64,000 nucleotides of DNA. Origin: Deltaproteobacteria bacterium GWB2_55_19. GTDB lineage: Bacteria; Desulfobacterota; GWC2-55-46. Position 1 is the first letter of the stretch. Each line of letters starts with the position of its first letter. The position numbers were made by a program, and so were the translations under genes. The notes under the pieces are model-generated. The model saw nothing but the letters and a program-made list of their open reading frames with translations, was not told the origin of the DNA and made no database searches. Below, piece by piece: positions 34,661 through 44,030 of this stretch. The stretch spans positions 1 to 64,000 of the forward strand of contig MGPQ01000016.1 in NCBI GenBank assembly GCA_001797465.1, in the 5' to 3' direction.

Positions 34661-35412
34661 GCATCTTATCAAGGTTTTTTTCAGCCGAAAAAATAGATTA
34701 CGCCGACATCCACTCCCATCTGCTCTATGGGATAGATGACGGGGCAAAGAGCCTTGATGAGTCGGTCGAAATGGCCAGGCGGGCCGCGAAAGACGGCGTC
34801 ACGCGCATGGTCGCCACGCCGCACGTCTCCACGGAAACCTCGGCCGGGGATCTGCTGAACGAGGCCTCCGAGAGGCTCGGGATACTGAAAGAGAGGCTGG
34901 CGGAAGAGGGGATAGGGATAGAGGTCGTCCTTGGCGCCGAGGTTTCTCTCGAACTCGGGCTTGCCGACGCGGTAAAGACAGAGAGGCGTCTGACAATCGG
35001 CGGCAACGGCAGGTATATGCTTGTCGAGATGCCGGCGTACGGGATACCCGTATTTGCCGAGAAGGTGGTCTTCGAATTGCTTGCGAGCGGGGTTATCCCT
35101 GTCTGGGCCCATCCGGAGAGGTGCGCTGAGACAGCCGAAGACCATGAGTTCGTAAGAAGGTTCGTGGCGAACGGCGTCCTGCTTCAGCTCAATTCCGGAA
35201 GCCTCCTGGGGCTCTACGGACAGAGGACCAGGCAGTCTGTAAAAAAAATGCTGGCGAACGGGTTGGGGGATGTGATGGCCAGCGACATCCACCACGCCTC
35301 CGATACGCGGAGGTTCCTGTCCGCGGCTTTCCCCAAACTGGCAAGGATAGTGGGAAGGGAAAAGGCCGTGGACATGTGCTCGGCTATGCCCGCTAAGATC
35401 GTCGGGTGCTGA
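34657..35412 (+). CDS. CpsB/YwqE-type tyrosine-protein phosphatase
   Basis: 251-residue PHP-fold phosphatase. The metal motif DIHSHLLYGIDDGA and later ATPHVS, VLGAEVSLE, WAHPERC and SDIHHAS are diagnostic for the CpsB/Wzb-replacing family. It should dephosphorylate the tyrosine tail of the BY-kinase with which it overlaps (ATGA). The kinase-phosphatase pair sets the phosphorylation cycle that drives export. Confidence 0.92.
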   Translation: MSILSRFFSAEKIDYADIHSHLLYGIDDGAKSLDESVEMARRAAKDGVTRMVATPHVSTETSAGDLLNEASERLGILKERLAEEGIGIEVVLGAEVSLELGLADAVKTERRLTIGGNGRYMLVEMPAYGIPVFAEKVVFELLASGVIPVWAHPERCAETAEDHEFVRRFVANGVLLQLNSGSLLGLYGQRTRQSVKKMLANGLGDVMASDIHHASDTRRFLSAAFPKLARIVGREKAVDMCSAMPAKIVGC

Positions 35413-35431
35413 GGAAAGGGAGGACCCTGAT

Positions 35432-37471
35432 ATGACAGACAACCTGAAGAGATGTTTGGCGGTCCTTTTTTTCCTCGCCTTGATTCCCGGGGACCTCCTT
35501 GCCCAGCCGCCTTTTGGAAGGGGCTCCGAGGAGAGAGGCCGCCCCGGGGAGGGTGGTCAGGAGCCCAGGACCGGCGTCGTCAGCGAGGTGCGGGGCAACG
35601 AGATCACCTTGAGTTTGAGGGACGGACAAAGGCAGGTCGTAACGCTATCGCCTTATTTGAATATAACAAGGGAGAGGACGATGACCGCCGAGGACCTGCG
35701 TCCAGGCGCCGATATCATGGTGGTGGGCCCGATGGACGGAGGCTCGATAAGGGCCGAAGTGATCAGGCTTATGCCAAAGGGCGCCTCGATGCCTCCCGGC
35801 GGGAGGGAAATGCCCGGCGGGAGGGAGATGAAGGCGGGCCCCGTCTCCGGAAAGGTGGTCGGGACCTCCCCATTGAGGATCACGACCGCCTCGGGAGAAA
35901 AGCAGATAGATGTCTCCGGGGTCAGAAGGATATTCGAGGAGACGCCCGTCGCGCCGGAGGAGATAAAGGCCGGCGACCAGCTGTTGCTTTTAGGAGGGGC
36001 AGAGAGGATTTTCAAGATTATTCTCCAGACCCCGCGCTCCGCCATGGCGCCCGGACCGATAACCGGGCAGGCGCCCGGACAGGCGCCCGGAAGGAGCAGG
36101 CTTCCCATGCCGCCTGTCCCGGAGGTGTCATACTTCAGTAAAAGGGATATGGACAGGTCGCGGGATTCACAGTTCGGCTTCAAAGACGCGGTTATGCCCC
36201 GAATAGACCTCTTCCTCTGGTACGATGATTACGGGAGGGTGATGAACGACCTCGGGGTCAATTGGATGGAGCCTGCCGCCAGCTTCGGCTTCAGTTGGGA
36301 GCAGGTGCAGAAGAAGAACCGGGATAACACGTACACGGCCTTCGATTGGGCCAGGTATGACAGGCTGATAGAAAATGCGCAGGCATACAATATACATATA
36401 TCGGCGATAATAATCGCAAGGGAGCCGCTTGCGGAACAGGGGCAGAGGCGGCCACCCTCGCTTCCCGCGGACCTGAAAGGATATCAGAGCTTTGTCAGGG
36501 CGCTTGTGGAGAGGTACGACGGAGACGGAAAGGACGACAAGCCGGGGCTTCTTTATCCGATAAAGAACTGGAAGATAGAGGACGAGGCCATGGCAAAGAT
36601 ATATTTCAACGGCACGCCTTCCGACTACGCAAGGCTCGTTAACGCCGCCTATGACGCCATAAAGCAATCCGACAGCGGAGCGAACGTGATACTCGCGATG
36701 GTGCGCGGGTACGACGCCTTCGGCGAAGCCGACCCAAAAGCATTCATGGAGGGTTTCTTCTCCGAATTCGCCAGGCTGAGCAGGGTCAGGAAATGGGACA
36801 CGATCGACCAGCACTCGATGATAGTGAGCAGGACGGCCGACCCTGAAAAACAGTACCTGGAGATCGGCAGATACGTCGAAGACGTCAAGGCCGCGTCAAA
36901 GCGGTACGGGTTTGAGCCTGCCCCGTTCTGGGCCATGGAGGTGGCCGGCATAGACCCTCCGCCGGAGAGGGCACACGCAATCGACCTCTTCAAAAGGTAC
37001 GTCTACGCGTTCTCGGTAGGGGTAAGGAAGGTCTTCTGGTCAGGCCTTGCGGAAAAACCGCCGCAGAGCACCTCCGGCATCAAGGACCCTCTCGAAAAGG
37101 CGACCCTGATAGATTCTCACGGACAGAAGAAGCTCGCGTACTACACGTACAAGAAAATGGTCAGCATGCTTGATGGATTTGACGTGAACAGGGTAGAGAC
37201 CATAAAACATGACGGGGTCTACGTCTTCAGGTTCTCAAGGGACAGCAAGCCAGTGTGGGTGGCCTGGAATGACTTTGGCCCCGTTGTCAGGGAGAAGCTC
37301 TCGGTTCCGCGCGGCGCGCGCGTGACTGTTGTCGAAGCGGTCCCGGACGCCGGGACCGGGGCGGAAATCAGGGATTACGCCAATGCGTTCAGGACAATCG
37401 AGGGGAAGGCCATGTCAGGCGTTTTCGAGTTCGAGATCGGGGCGACTCCCTTGATTATTACGGTCGACTGA
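35432..37471 (+). CDS. secreted protein: DUF5666-like domain plus glycosidase-like barrel
   Basis: 679-residue exported protein with an N-terminal signal peptide (cleavage near ALIPGDLLAQ). Residues about 45-200 hold two small beta domains with the GxVxxVxGNxITL pattern of DUF5666-like modules, separated by Pro/Gly/Met-rich linkers. Residues about 250-560 look like a TIM-barrel glycoside hydrolase: FLWYDDYGRVMNDLGVNWM, then E383/E385 in WKIEDEAM and E503 in WAMEVAG, placed like the acid/base and nucleophile of clan GH-A. A C-terminal beta domain ends the protein. It probably trims or degrades the exported glycan. Family assignment is tentative. Confidence 0.82.
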   Translation: MTDNLKRCLAVLFFLALIPGDLLAQPPFGRGSEERGRPGEGGQEPRTGVVSEVRGNEITLSLRDGQRQVVTLSPYLNITRERTMTAEDLRPGADIMVVGPMDGGSIRAEVIRLMPKGASMPPGGREMPGGREMKAGPVSGKVVGTSPLRITTASGEKQIDVSGVRRIFEETPVAPEEIKAGDQLLLLGGAERIFKIILQTPRSAMAPGPITGQAPGQAPGRSRLPMPPVPEVSYFSKRDMDRSRDSQFGFKDAVMPRIDLFLWYDDYGRVMNDLGVNWMEPAASFGFSWEQVQKKNRDNTYTAFDWARYDRLIENAQAYNIHISAIIIAREPLAEQGQRRPPSLPADLKGYQSFVRALVERYDGDGKDDKPGLLYPIKNWKIEDEAMAKIYFNGTPSDYARLVNAAYDAIKQSDSGANVILAMVRGYDAFGEADPKAFMEGFFSEFARLSRVRKWDTIDQHSMIVSRTADPEKQYLEIGRYVEDVKAASKRYGFEPAPFWAMEVAGIDPPPERAHAIDLFKRYVYAFSVGVRKVFWSGLAEKPPQSTSGIKDPLEKATLIDSHGQKKLAYYTYKKMVSMLDGFDVNRVETIKHDGVYVFRFSRDSKPVWVAWNDFGPVVREKLSVPRGARVTVVEAVPDAGTGAEIRDYANAFRTIEGKAMSGVFEFEIGATPLIITVD

Positions 37472-37475
37472 TTAG

Positions 37476-38867
37476 ATGCAAATATCGAGATTGGGTGAAA
37501 TTTTAAAGACCCTCATAACCGAAAACCTCACCGTCTTTGTCCTGACCTTTGTCTCTGTCGGACTTGGCATCGCCTTCCTGCTGTCTCCTTACGGGACCGT
37601 AGCGCTTTATATCGCGCTGGTCATCATGCTTCTCGTCATAATAAAGCCGATATACGGGCTCTACGCCGTCATCCCCATCATACCTGTCAGGACCTTCAAT
37701 ATGCTGGTCCCCAACCCCAACAGGACCCAGTCCGAGAAATATTCGATGGGGTCGTTGCTGGTTTTTCTGGTCTATATCGCCCTGAGCTTTAATTTGTTCG
37801 CGACGCGCGCCTCCAGCAGGCACAAGGTGCATATCGACGTCCTCGTCCTTCTATTCCTTATGTGGAGTTTGACGACGCTTTTCTGGACTCATGATATATA
37901 TCACGGCTCTTACGTCTTTTTCGAGCTTTTGACGGGCATCCTCATAATGTACATATTCCAGAGGACCATAAGGAGCGAAGCGGATCTTTTAAAGGTATAT
38001 AAATACCTGGCGTTCGCGGCGCTCCTCTGGGGCACCCTGATGTTCATATCCCAGTGGTATAACGGGACGGTCTTCAACGTGCAGATATTCAACAAGGTCT
38101 CCGTAATGTTCGACGTCTATATCCAGGAAAGACGGGTGGGCGGCTTCGCCCCTCCGCAGACGTCTTCAAATACTCTGGCGGTCGCCATGTTCCTGGTGTT
38201 TTCCCTTTTTTACACCGTAAGGCCGTTGGGAAAGTTCATAATCGTTTTGCTCTGCCTCTTCATGATAGACAACGTCCTCCTCGGAGGCTCCAAGGGGGCG
38301 GTAGGCGCGCTCCTCCTCGGCATGATCGCGACGGTGGTCTTAAGCCCGAAGATGAGAAAGAACGCGTTTGTCTGGATATTTTCGATATTCAGTTCCTTTG
38401 CCGTAGTTTATCTCTTTAACGTAGTGGCGTTCTCCGAGCAGAGGCTGACCGCGTCCTCGAAGGTCTCAGAGGCCTCGCTGACATACCGTCTGCAATTCTG
38501 GGAAAAGGGGTTTGAGACCCTGTCGCACAACGGCTGGATAGGGGACGGGATCGGAGGGTTCGCAAGATACGTGGACCCGTGGCCCGGCGCGCACAGCTTC
38601 TATTTCTCAATCCTTTTCGATCTCGGCATCATCGGCCTGCTGATATTTATGCTCATGCTCGCCGTAAGGGCGTCGGCCCTTACGAAGGCGATCATGGTCT
38701 GCAAAAGTGAATTCCTGAGCCACGCGCTTTACTGCATGGTGGGCGCCTTTTTGACCTTCCTCGTGCACGGCATAGTCGAGATGGAATACTCGTTCCTTCA
38801 TTTCTGGATGCTCATAGGCCTGCTCGAGAGGGTGACGGTCTTCGCAAGAGCGGATACGCATGTCTGA
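37476..38867 (+). CDS. O-antigen ligase/polymerase family membrane protein
   Basis: 463-residue protein with about ten to twelve membrane helices and a larger loop near residues 330-380 (RLQFWEKGFETLSHNGWIGDGIGGF), the layout of the Wzy/WaaL superfamily. HSFYFSILFDLGIIGLL in the last third matches the H-containing motif of this family. Between the secreted glycosidase-like gene and the flippase it most likely polymerises the repeat unit. It overlaps the next gene by 8 bp. Confidence 0.88.
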   Translation: MQISRLGEILKTLITENLTVFVLTFVSVGLGIAFLLSPYGTVALYIALVIMLLVIIKPIYGLYAVIPIIPVRTFNMLVPNPNRTQSEKYSMGSLLVFLVYIALSFNLFATRASSRHKVHIDVLVLLFLMWSLTTLFWTHDIYHGSYVFFELLTGILIMYIFQRTIRSEADLLKVYKYLAFAALLWGTLMFISQWYNGTVFNVQIFNKVSVMFDVYIQERRVGGFAPPQTSSNTLAVAMFLVFSLFYTVRPLGKFIIVLLCLFMIDNVLLGGSKGAVGALLLGMIATVVLSPKMRKNAFVWIFSIFSSFAVVYLFNVVAFSEQRLTASSKVSEASLTYRLQFWEKGFETLSHNGWIGDGIGGFARYVDPWPGAHSFYFSILFDLGIIGLLIFMLMLAVRASALTKAIMVCKSEFLSHALYCMVGAFLTFLVHGIVEMEYSFLHFWMLIGLLERVTVFARADTHV

Positions 38868-40419
38868 GCGCGTAGAGAAATCAATGAGTGTGGTGCTTAA
38901 GGGTGGCGCGTTCACCCTTTTGGGCGCCGTGCTCGGGAATTTTTTCGGCTTTGCCGGCAAGCTCGTCATAACCCGCGCCTCGGACCCCGAGGTCTTCGGG
39001 CTCTTCTCCCTCTGCACCGCCATAGTAGGGATCATCTACATCGGTTCTAACCTCGGGCTCTCGATCGGGGTCGCGCGCTACATCCCGTTCTTTAAGGGCA
39101 AGAACGAAGAACTCAAATCAAGGGACGCTTCCATCGTAGCCTTGAACGCCGGCACAGGGATAAGTATTGTTTTTTTCGTAGCCGCCTTTTTTTCCTCGGA
39201 CTTCGTCGCGGCCAGGTTTTTTCCGAAGATCGAGAACCTCTCCTATCTGCTTAAGGTAATATTCCTTACGGTCCCGCTATACTCCTTCCTTGAGCTTACG
39301 ATAGGGATCGCCAGAGGCCACGGCGACGTAATACCGAAGGTCTACTTTCTTGACGTGATAAAGAACGGACTGCTCTTCCTGCTGATACTGGCGGCGATAC
39401 CGTTCGGCATTTCCATCAGCACGCTCGTCTACGCGTATGTCGCGTCAGTCATAGCGCCGAGCGTCATTTCATATTTTTATATGTCGAAAAAATACGGCGT
39501 CAGACTGCTCTCCAAGCGGGTTCCGCAACTGCCAAAAAGAGAGATCATCATGTTTTCGCTCCCGCTGATGATGATGCCGATAATGTGGCTTGTGCTCGGC
39601 ACCATGGACACGGTGATGCTCGGCTACTTCAAGGCCCCTGCCGAGGTCGGCATATACAACGCCTCGGTCTCGCTGGCCAGGGTCTTTAATACCATAGCGG
39701 CCCCGATCATGTTCATGTTCCTCCCGGTGGCGACTGAATACTTCGCAAAGCAGTCTTTTACGGAGCTCGCGTTCCTCTACAAGATGTTTACCAAGTGGAT
39801 ATTCTCAATTTCTCTCCCTATCTTCATGGTCCTCATGTTCTTTCCGGAGATCATTATTACGACGCTCTTCGGCGCGAGGTACATCGACGGGGCGATGTGC
39901 CTGCGTATTATCGTCCTCGGGTATTTGTCTTCCCTTATACTCGGGATCAACAACGTGGCCCTGACGGCGAGCGGGAAAACCATGGTGCAGATGTGGCTTT
40001 CCGCCGCGACCATAGGCCTGAACTTTCTCCTCAACATCTTTTTGATCCCGAGGTACGGCTCTAACGGCGCGGCGCTGGCCACCGCCCTGTCGTTTACGGC
40101 GTTTAACGTGCTCGTTTCTCTGGTGCTGTACAGGCACACCAAGGTACAGCCTTTCTCGATAAATTATTTCAAGGCAATCGCCGCCGCGCTTATCTCCCTC
40201 GGGCTTTTTTACCTGTTGCTGGGATATTTTAACGCCGGGCTCCGCCTGATCCCATTCTTTCTCGTCTTTTACTCGATCAGCTATCTGGCCTTTATGATAC
40301 TTTTCAGCGGGATCAACAAATACGATCTCATCATGCTCGACATACTTGAGAAAAAGAGCGGAAGGAAGTTCTTCAGGCTGAGGAAGCTCCTCGCCAGGTT
40401 CGACAAACATGGAGGATAA
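38860..40419 (+). CDS. oligosaccharide flippase (Wzx-like)
   Basis: 519-residue MATE/MOP-type transporter with about fourteen membrane helices. N-terminal KGGAFTLLGAVLGNFFGFAG and later LGTMDTVMLGYFKAPAEVG are typical of polysaccharide flippases. It would move undecaprenyl-linked units across the inner membrane. It overlaps the Wzy-like gene; the phosphodiesterase-like gene follows after 3 bp. Confidence 0.92.
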   Translation: MSERVEKSMSVVLKGGAFTLLGAVLGNFFGFAGKLVITRASDPEVFGLFSLCTAIVGIIYIGSNLGLSIGVARYIPFFKGKNEELKSRDASIVALNAGTGISIVFFVAAFFSSDFVAARFFPKIENLSYLLKVIFLTVPLYSFLELTIGIARGHGDVIPKVYFLDVIKNGLLFLLILAAIPFGISISTLVYAYVASVIAPSVISYFYMSKKYGVRLLSKRVPQLPKREIIMFSLPLMMMPIMWLVLGTMDTVMLGYFKAPAEVGIYNASVSLARVFNTIAAPIMFMFLPVATEYFAKQSFTELAFLYKMFTKWIFSISLPIFMVLMFFPEIIITTLFGARYIDGAMCLRIIVLGYLSSLILGINNVALTASGKTMVQMWLSAATIGLNFLLNIFLIPRYGSNGAALATALSFTAFNVLVSLVLYRHTKVQPFSINYFKAIAAALISLGLFYLLLGYFNAGLRLIPFFLVFYSISYLAFMILFSGINKYDLIMLDILEKKSGRKFFRLRKLLARFDKHGG

Positions 40420-40422
40420 TAT

Positions 40423-41952
40423 ATGTTCACCCCCGAGAAGGTCATTGTAGTAGGGATAGACGGAGCCACATTCGATATCATAGACGAGCTCTCTTCCAGA
40501 GGGAGGCTCCCTAATATCTCAGAAATAATGAAAAAGGGCGTCAGCGGCAGGCTGAAATCGACGATACCCATGATCAGCGCGACCGCGTGGACGTCCTTTT
40601 CCACCGGGATGAATCCCGGCAGGCACGGGATTTACGACTTCGTGAACAAGGTGAAAAACGAATACAGGTTTTCGGTCACAAGCGCCATGGACAGGAAGTC
40701 GAAGCCGCTCTGGGTGCTGGCGAGCGAGGCCGGCAAAAAGGTCTGCGTGGTAGGCTGTACGCTCACCTACCCGCCGGATGAAGTGAACGGGTGCATGATA
40801 TCCGGGCTCGGTACCCCTAACAGGAAAGGCCTGCCTGCCTGCGATTACTCGTACCCTAAAGACATCATGGCCGAGATAGAGAAGAACGTGGGGCGTTACC
40901 GGCTGACGCCTAACGTGAACATAAAGAACATATCCGACGCCATGAAAAAGGAGATAGACGAGCTCATCGACTACAAGGCGAGGCTCAACACGTATTTCTT
41001 CGAGAACCATCTCTCGGACTTCAATATGTACTTTTTCGGGGAGACCGATATCGCCTCCCATTTTTTCTGGGATGACAGGGACTTCATATACAACGTCTAC
41101 GAGAAGATCGACCGCTTTATAGGCGGACTGCTTTCGAGAAGGGATATAAACATCATCCTGATGTCAGACCACGGTTTTACCGGAAGGGACAGGATGTTCT
41201 TTGTCGACAGGTGGCTTGAGAGCGAGGGCCTGCTTGCCTCAAAGTCAACGAACCGGTTTCTCGATAAACTCAAGTCTCTCGGCCATGAGGAGGACAATTC
41301 CCTTTCAGGCATCAAGTGGGACGAGACAAAGGCCTTTTCAGGGAGGTCCTCCTCCGGGAGCGTCTTCATCAATCTCAAGGGCAGGGAGCCGAGCGGCACG
41401 GTAGACCCGTCCGATTACGAAAAAGTCTGCTCCCAGATATCCGAAAAGCTCCTCATGCTTAAGGACCCGAAGACCGGCTTGGGCTTTGTGGAGAAGGTGC
41501 TCAGGAAAAACGACATATTCTCGGGCGAGGCGCTTGAGTCCGCCCCGGATATGGTCCCGATATTCAAGAAGGGCTACGGCGTGGGGATCAAGTCGATAGA
41601 GGACAGGCACCTGAAGGACGAGTTCATAGCCGACTCCATCTACTGGCGCGGCGACCATGAGCTGCACGGGATTTTCGCGGCATCAGGCCCCGTCTTCAAT
41701 GAGGGGGTGCGTATCGAGGGCGCCGAGATCATAGATATAGTGCCTACGATACTGTACCTCTACGGCATGCCTATAAACAAGGCGATGGACGGCAGGGTGC
41801 TCGATTCCGTTTTCAAGAAGGATTTTGTAGCGTCTAACCCGGTAACCTTAAGCTCCGAGGACATAAGGACTTCTTCAACAGGGAAGCACCTCTCGTCGGA
41901 TGAGCAAAAGATGATAGAGGATTCCCTGAAGAACCTCGGTTATCTCGAGTAA
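40423..41952 (+). CDS. alkaline-phosphatase-superfamily phosphodiesterase/nucleotide pyrophosphatase
   Basis: 509-residue cytoplasmic-looking protein without signal or membrane helix. Metal and nucleophile motifs are VVGIDGATFD, ISATAWTSFSTGMNPGRHG (threonine/serine nucleophile) and MSDHGF, as in type I phosphodiesterase/nucleotide pyrophosphatases. It is often seen in surface-glycan loci, but the substrate is unknown; it may act on sugar nucleotides or phospho-linked intermediates. It sits between the flippase and two acyltransferase genes. Confidence 0.85.
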   Translation: MFTPEKVIVVGIDGATFDIIDELSSRGRLPNISEIMKKGVSGRLKSTIPMISATAWTSFSTGMNPGRHGIYDFVNKVKNEYRFSVTSAMDRKSKPLWVLASEAGKKVCVVGCTLTYPPDEVNGCMISGLGTPNRKGLPACDYSYPKDIMAEIEKNVGRYRLTPNVNIKNISDAMKKEIDELIDYKARLNTYFFENHLSDFNMYFFGETDIASHFFWDDRDFIYNVYEKIDRFIGGLLSRRDINIILMSDHGFTGRDRMFFVDRWLESEGLLASKSTNRFLDKLKSLGHEEDNSLSGIKWDETKAFSGRSSSGSVFINLKGREPSGTVDPSDYEKVCSQISEKLLMLKDPKTGLGFVEKVLRKNDIFSGEALESAPDMVPIFKKGYGVGIKSIEDRHLKDEFIADSIYWRGDHELHGIFAASGPVFNEGVRIEGAEIIDIVPTILYLYGMPINKAMDGRVLDSVFKKDFVASNPVTLSSEDIRTSSTGKHLSSDEQKMIEDSLKNLGYLE

Positions 41953-41988
41953 GGCCGTGGCAAACCCCTTATGGGCCGAAAGTAGGCG

Positions 41989-42912
41989 ATGCTCAAATAT
42001 ATAGCGCTCTTATTCATCTGGTATCCCCTGAGGTCGGTCATCTATTTCATGCCCTCATGCGTGATAGCGTTCGGGTCCTCTCTGGCGGCGAGGCTCGCCT
42101 TGCGCTTGAGCGCCCGGCGCGCAACGGTCATGCGCGAGGAGCTAAAGGCCCTTATAAGCGGCCTGCCCGAGGATCTCTGCCGCGAGACAATTGAAAAGGC
42201 CTTCAAGTTCCTGATTATGGAAGAGGCTGAGAGGCTTTTTTTCGATAAGGAGAAAAAGGTGCTCTCACTCGTCGAGTTCAAGGGGCTGGATAACCTGGAC
42301 TCCGCGCTGAAAGACGGCAAGGGGGCGATACTTTCCCTCATGCACTTCGGCAATCATCTCCTGGTAATCCCGGCCCTCGGCTACAAGGGGTATCCGATCT
42401 ATCAGCTCGCGGAGCAGGGTGTCAGCGGAGGGTCCACCCGGGGAGAGGGGTTCCTTCAGGGGATACTCGTAAGGAAGAGGAGAAAAATAGCCGAGGCGAT
42501 GCCAGCCGGGATGATACACGCAAACAAGATGAGCAAGAAGGTCTATACCGTACTGAAAGAGAACAAGGTCCTTCTGGCGGCCATAGACGGCAGGGTCGCC
42601 AAAAACACGAAAGGGTTCGGGTTTCTGGGCAGGCAGATGCTTCTTTCAAACGGGATATTCAAGCTTGCCCTTTCCACCGGCGCGCCTGTCCTGCCGATAT
42701 TTATGGTCAGGAACGAGGAAGGCAGGAACCTCCTTGTCATCGAGGAGCGTCTTGAATTCAAGACGCCGGATGAGGGGATTGAAAAATACCTGAAGATATT
42801 CGAGCGGTATCTCCTCAAGTTTCCCCATCATTACGCCGCCAACATGATGTTTGAGCATATCAGGTCGAAAAGGGGCGTGGATAACCCCCTTTTCAGCGAT
42901 CTTGCGAAATGA
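41989..42912 (+). CDS. LpxL/HtrB-family acyltransferase paralogue 1
   Basis: 307-residue member of the lysophospholipid/lipid A acyltransferase family with an N-terminal hydrophobic anchor. The family's HX4(D/E) motif appears as H119-FGNH-L124: the histidine is present, the acidic residue is not. The second motif region LLAAIDGRVAKNTKGFGFLG is recognisable. It overlaps the next paralogue by 4 bp, and a third copy lies at 51454. It may transfer an acyl group to a glycan or glycolipid, but the altered motif leaves catalysis open. Confidence 0.85.
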   Translation: MLKYIALLFIWYPLRSVIYFMPSCVIAFGSSLAARLALRLSARRATVMREELKALISGLPEDLCRETIEKAFKFLIMEEAERLFFDKEKKVLSLVEFKGLDNLDSALKDGKGAILSLMHFGNHLLVIPALGYKGYPIYQLAEQGVSGGSTRGEGFLQGILVRKRRKIAEAMPAGMIHANKMSKKVYTVLKENKVLLAAIDGRVAKNTKGFGFLGRQMLLSNGIFKLALSTGAPVLPIFMVRNEEGRNLLVIEERLEFKTPDEGIEKYLKIFERYLLKFPHHYAANMMFEHIRSKRGVDNPLFSDLAK

Positions 42913-43865
42913 CCCTTAAGGAATTTATAAAGGACGCGGTAAGGTTTGTATATTTCTACCCCCTCAGGGGGCTCGTCTCCGTGTTGCCCTTCAAGTGGAC
43001 ATATTCCCTGGCGAGGCTTGCCGGGAAGGCGGCGTACAGTATCAACGGCGGAAAAAGGGCGGCGCTCGAGTCCGAGCTTTACGGGCTTTTTCCGGATATC
43101 GATCAACACAAGGCGGCCCGTGTCGTCAGGAATACTTTCGTAAACCAGATGCAGACCGAGCTTGAGGCCTTTCTCTACCCCAGGCTCGACGCCGGGAGCA
43201 TCGGGTCGGTTATGGAATACGAGGGGTTGAAGCATCTTGAGCGGGGGCTTGAGAGCGGCAAGGGTGTAATGCTTCTCTTCGCGCACTTCGGCGCAAACCA
43301 GATGGTAATGCCGGCCATCGGCTATATGGGCTACAAGATGAGCCAGATAAGCGCCCCGTCCACCGTGTGGGAAGAAAAACTCACTAATAAGAGGATAACG
43401 GCCATGGCAAGGGTCGGGCTGAAGATAAGGTGGAGCAACGAGGCCTCTTTGCCGGTCAGGCATATTAATGTGTTCGGCACCATGAAGGAGGCGTTCCTGT
43501 GCCTTAGGAGGAACGAAGTCCTCGGCATAGCCATAGACGGGGGAGGCGGAAAGACCAGGGCAGGGGTGGAGTTTTTCGGCAAAAAGGCCTTTTTTTCAAC
43601 AGGCTCCGTTGAGATCGCCATGAGGACCGGATGCGTCGTGCTACCGACTTTCATGATAAGGAAAGGGGACGGCACGCACAGGATGATCATCGAGGAGCCG
43701 ATCGAGATGAAAAGAGACTCGGAAGACGCCGTAGGGGGCAATATCTCGGCCTTCGTTAAAAGGCTTGAAGAGTACGTCGCTAAGTACCCGTGCCATTACC
43801 TCAATTTTCTCGCCTTGAGGACCTACATGCTGGGTATCGACGGGATAACCTTCATCGAAGGCTAA
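42909..43865 (+). CDS. LpxL/HtrB-family acyltransferase paralogue 2
   Basis: 318-residue paralogue of the preceding gene, overlapping it by 4 bp. The motif is H126-FGAN-Q131, again with a non-acidic sixth residue. GIAIDGGGGKTRAGVEFFGKKAFFSTG matches the second conserved block. N-terminal hydrophobic segment RFVYFYPLRGLVSVLP is shared with the other two copies (WYPLR). It is the last gene of this run; a promoter at 43891 starts the radical SAM genes. Confidence 0.85.
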   Translation: MTLKEFIKDAVRFVYFYPLRGLVSVLPFKWTYSLARLAGKAAYSINGGKRAALESELYGLFPDIDQHKAARVVRNTFVNQMQTELEAFLYPRLDAGSIGSVMEYEGLKHLERGLESGKGVMLLFAHFGANQMVMPAIGYMGYKMSQISAPSTVWEEKLTNKRITAMARVGLKIRWSNEASLPVRHINVFGTMKEAFLCLRRNEVLGIAIDGGGGKTRAGVEFFGKKAFFSTGSVEIAMRTGCVVLPTFMIRKGDGTHRMIIEEPIEMKRDSEDAVGGNISAFVKRLEEYVAKYPCHYLNFLALRTYMLGIDGITFIEG

Positions 43866-43890
43866 AAGAGGGGATTTCGCCGTTCCTTTT

Positions 43891-43919
43891 TTGATTCGTG
43901 CGCGTATTTATGGTAGCAT
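43891..43919 (+). promoter_or_regulatory. promoter of the radical SAM genes
   Basis: TTGATT (43891-43896), 17-bp spacer, extended -10 TGGTAGCAT ending at 43919. About 110 bp before the start of the first radical SAM gene, inside the glycan locus. Confidence 0.5.
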
Positions 43920-44030
43920 TTATACAGGCGTTGTCGGTATGGGGCGATTTTGCCCGAAGCCTCCCGTGAGCTGCGTTTTCAGGGTGTCGGGCTTGATTTC
44001 AGCATACAAAAAATTAAGGGAAAGATATCC

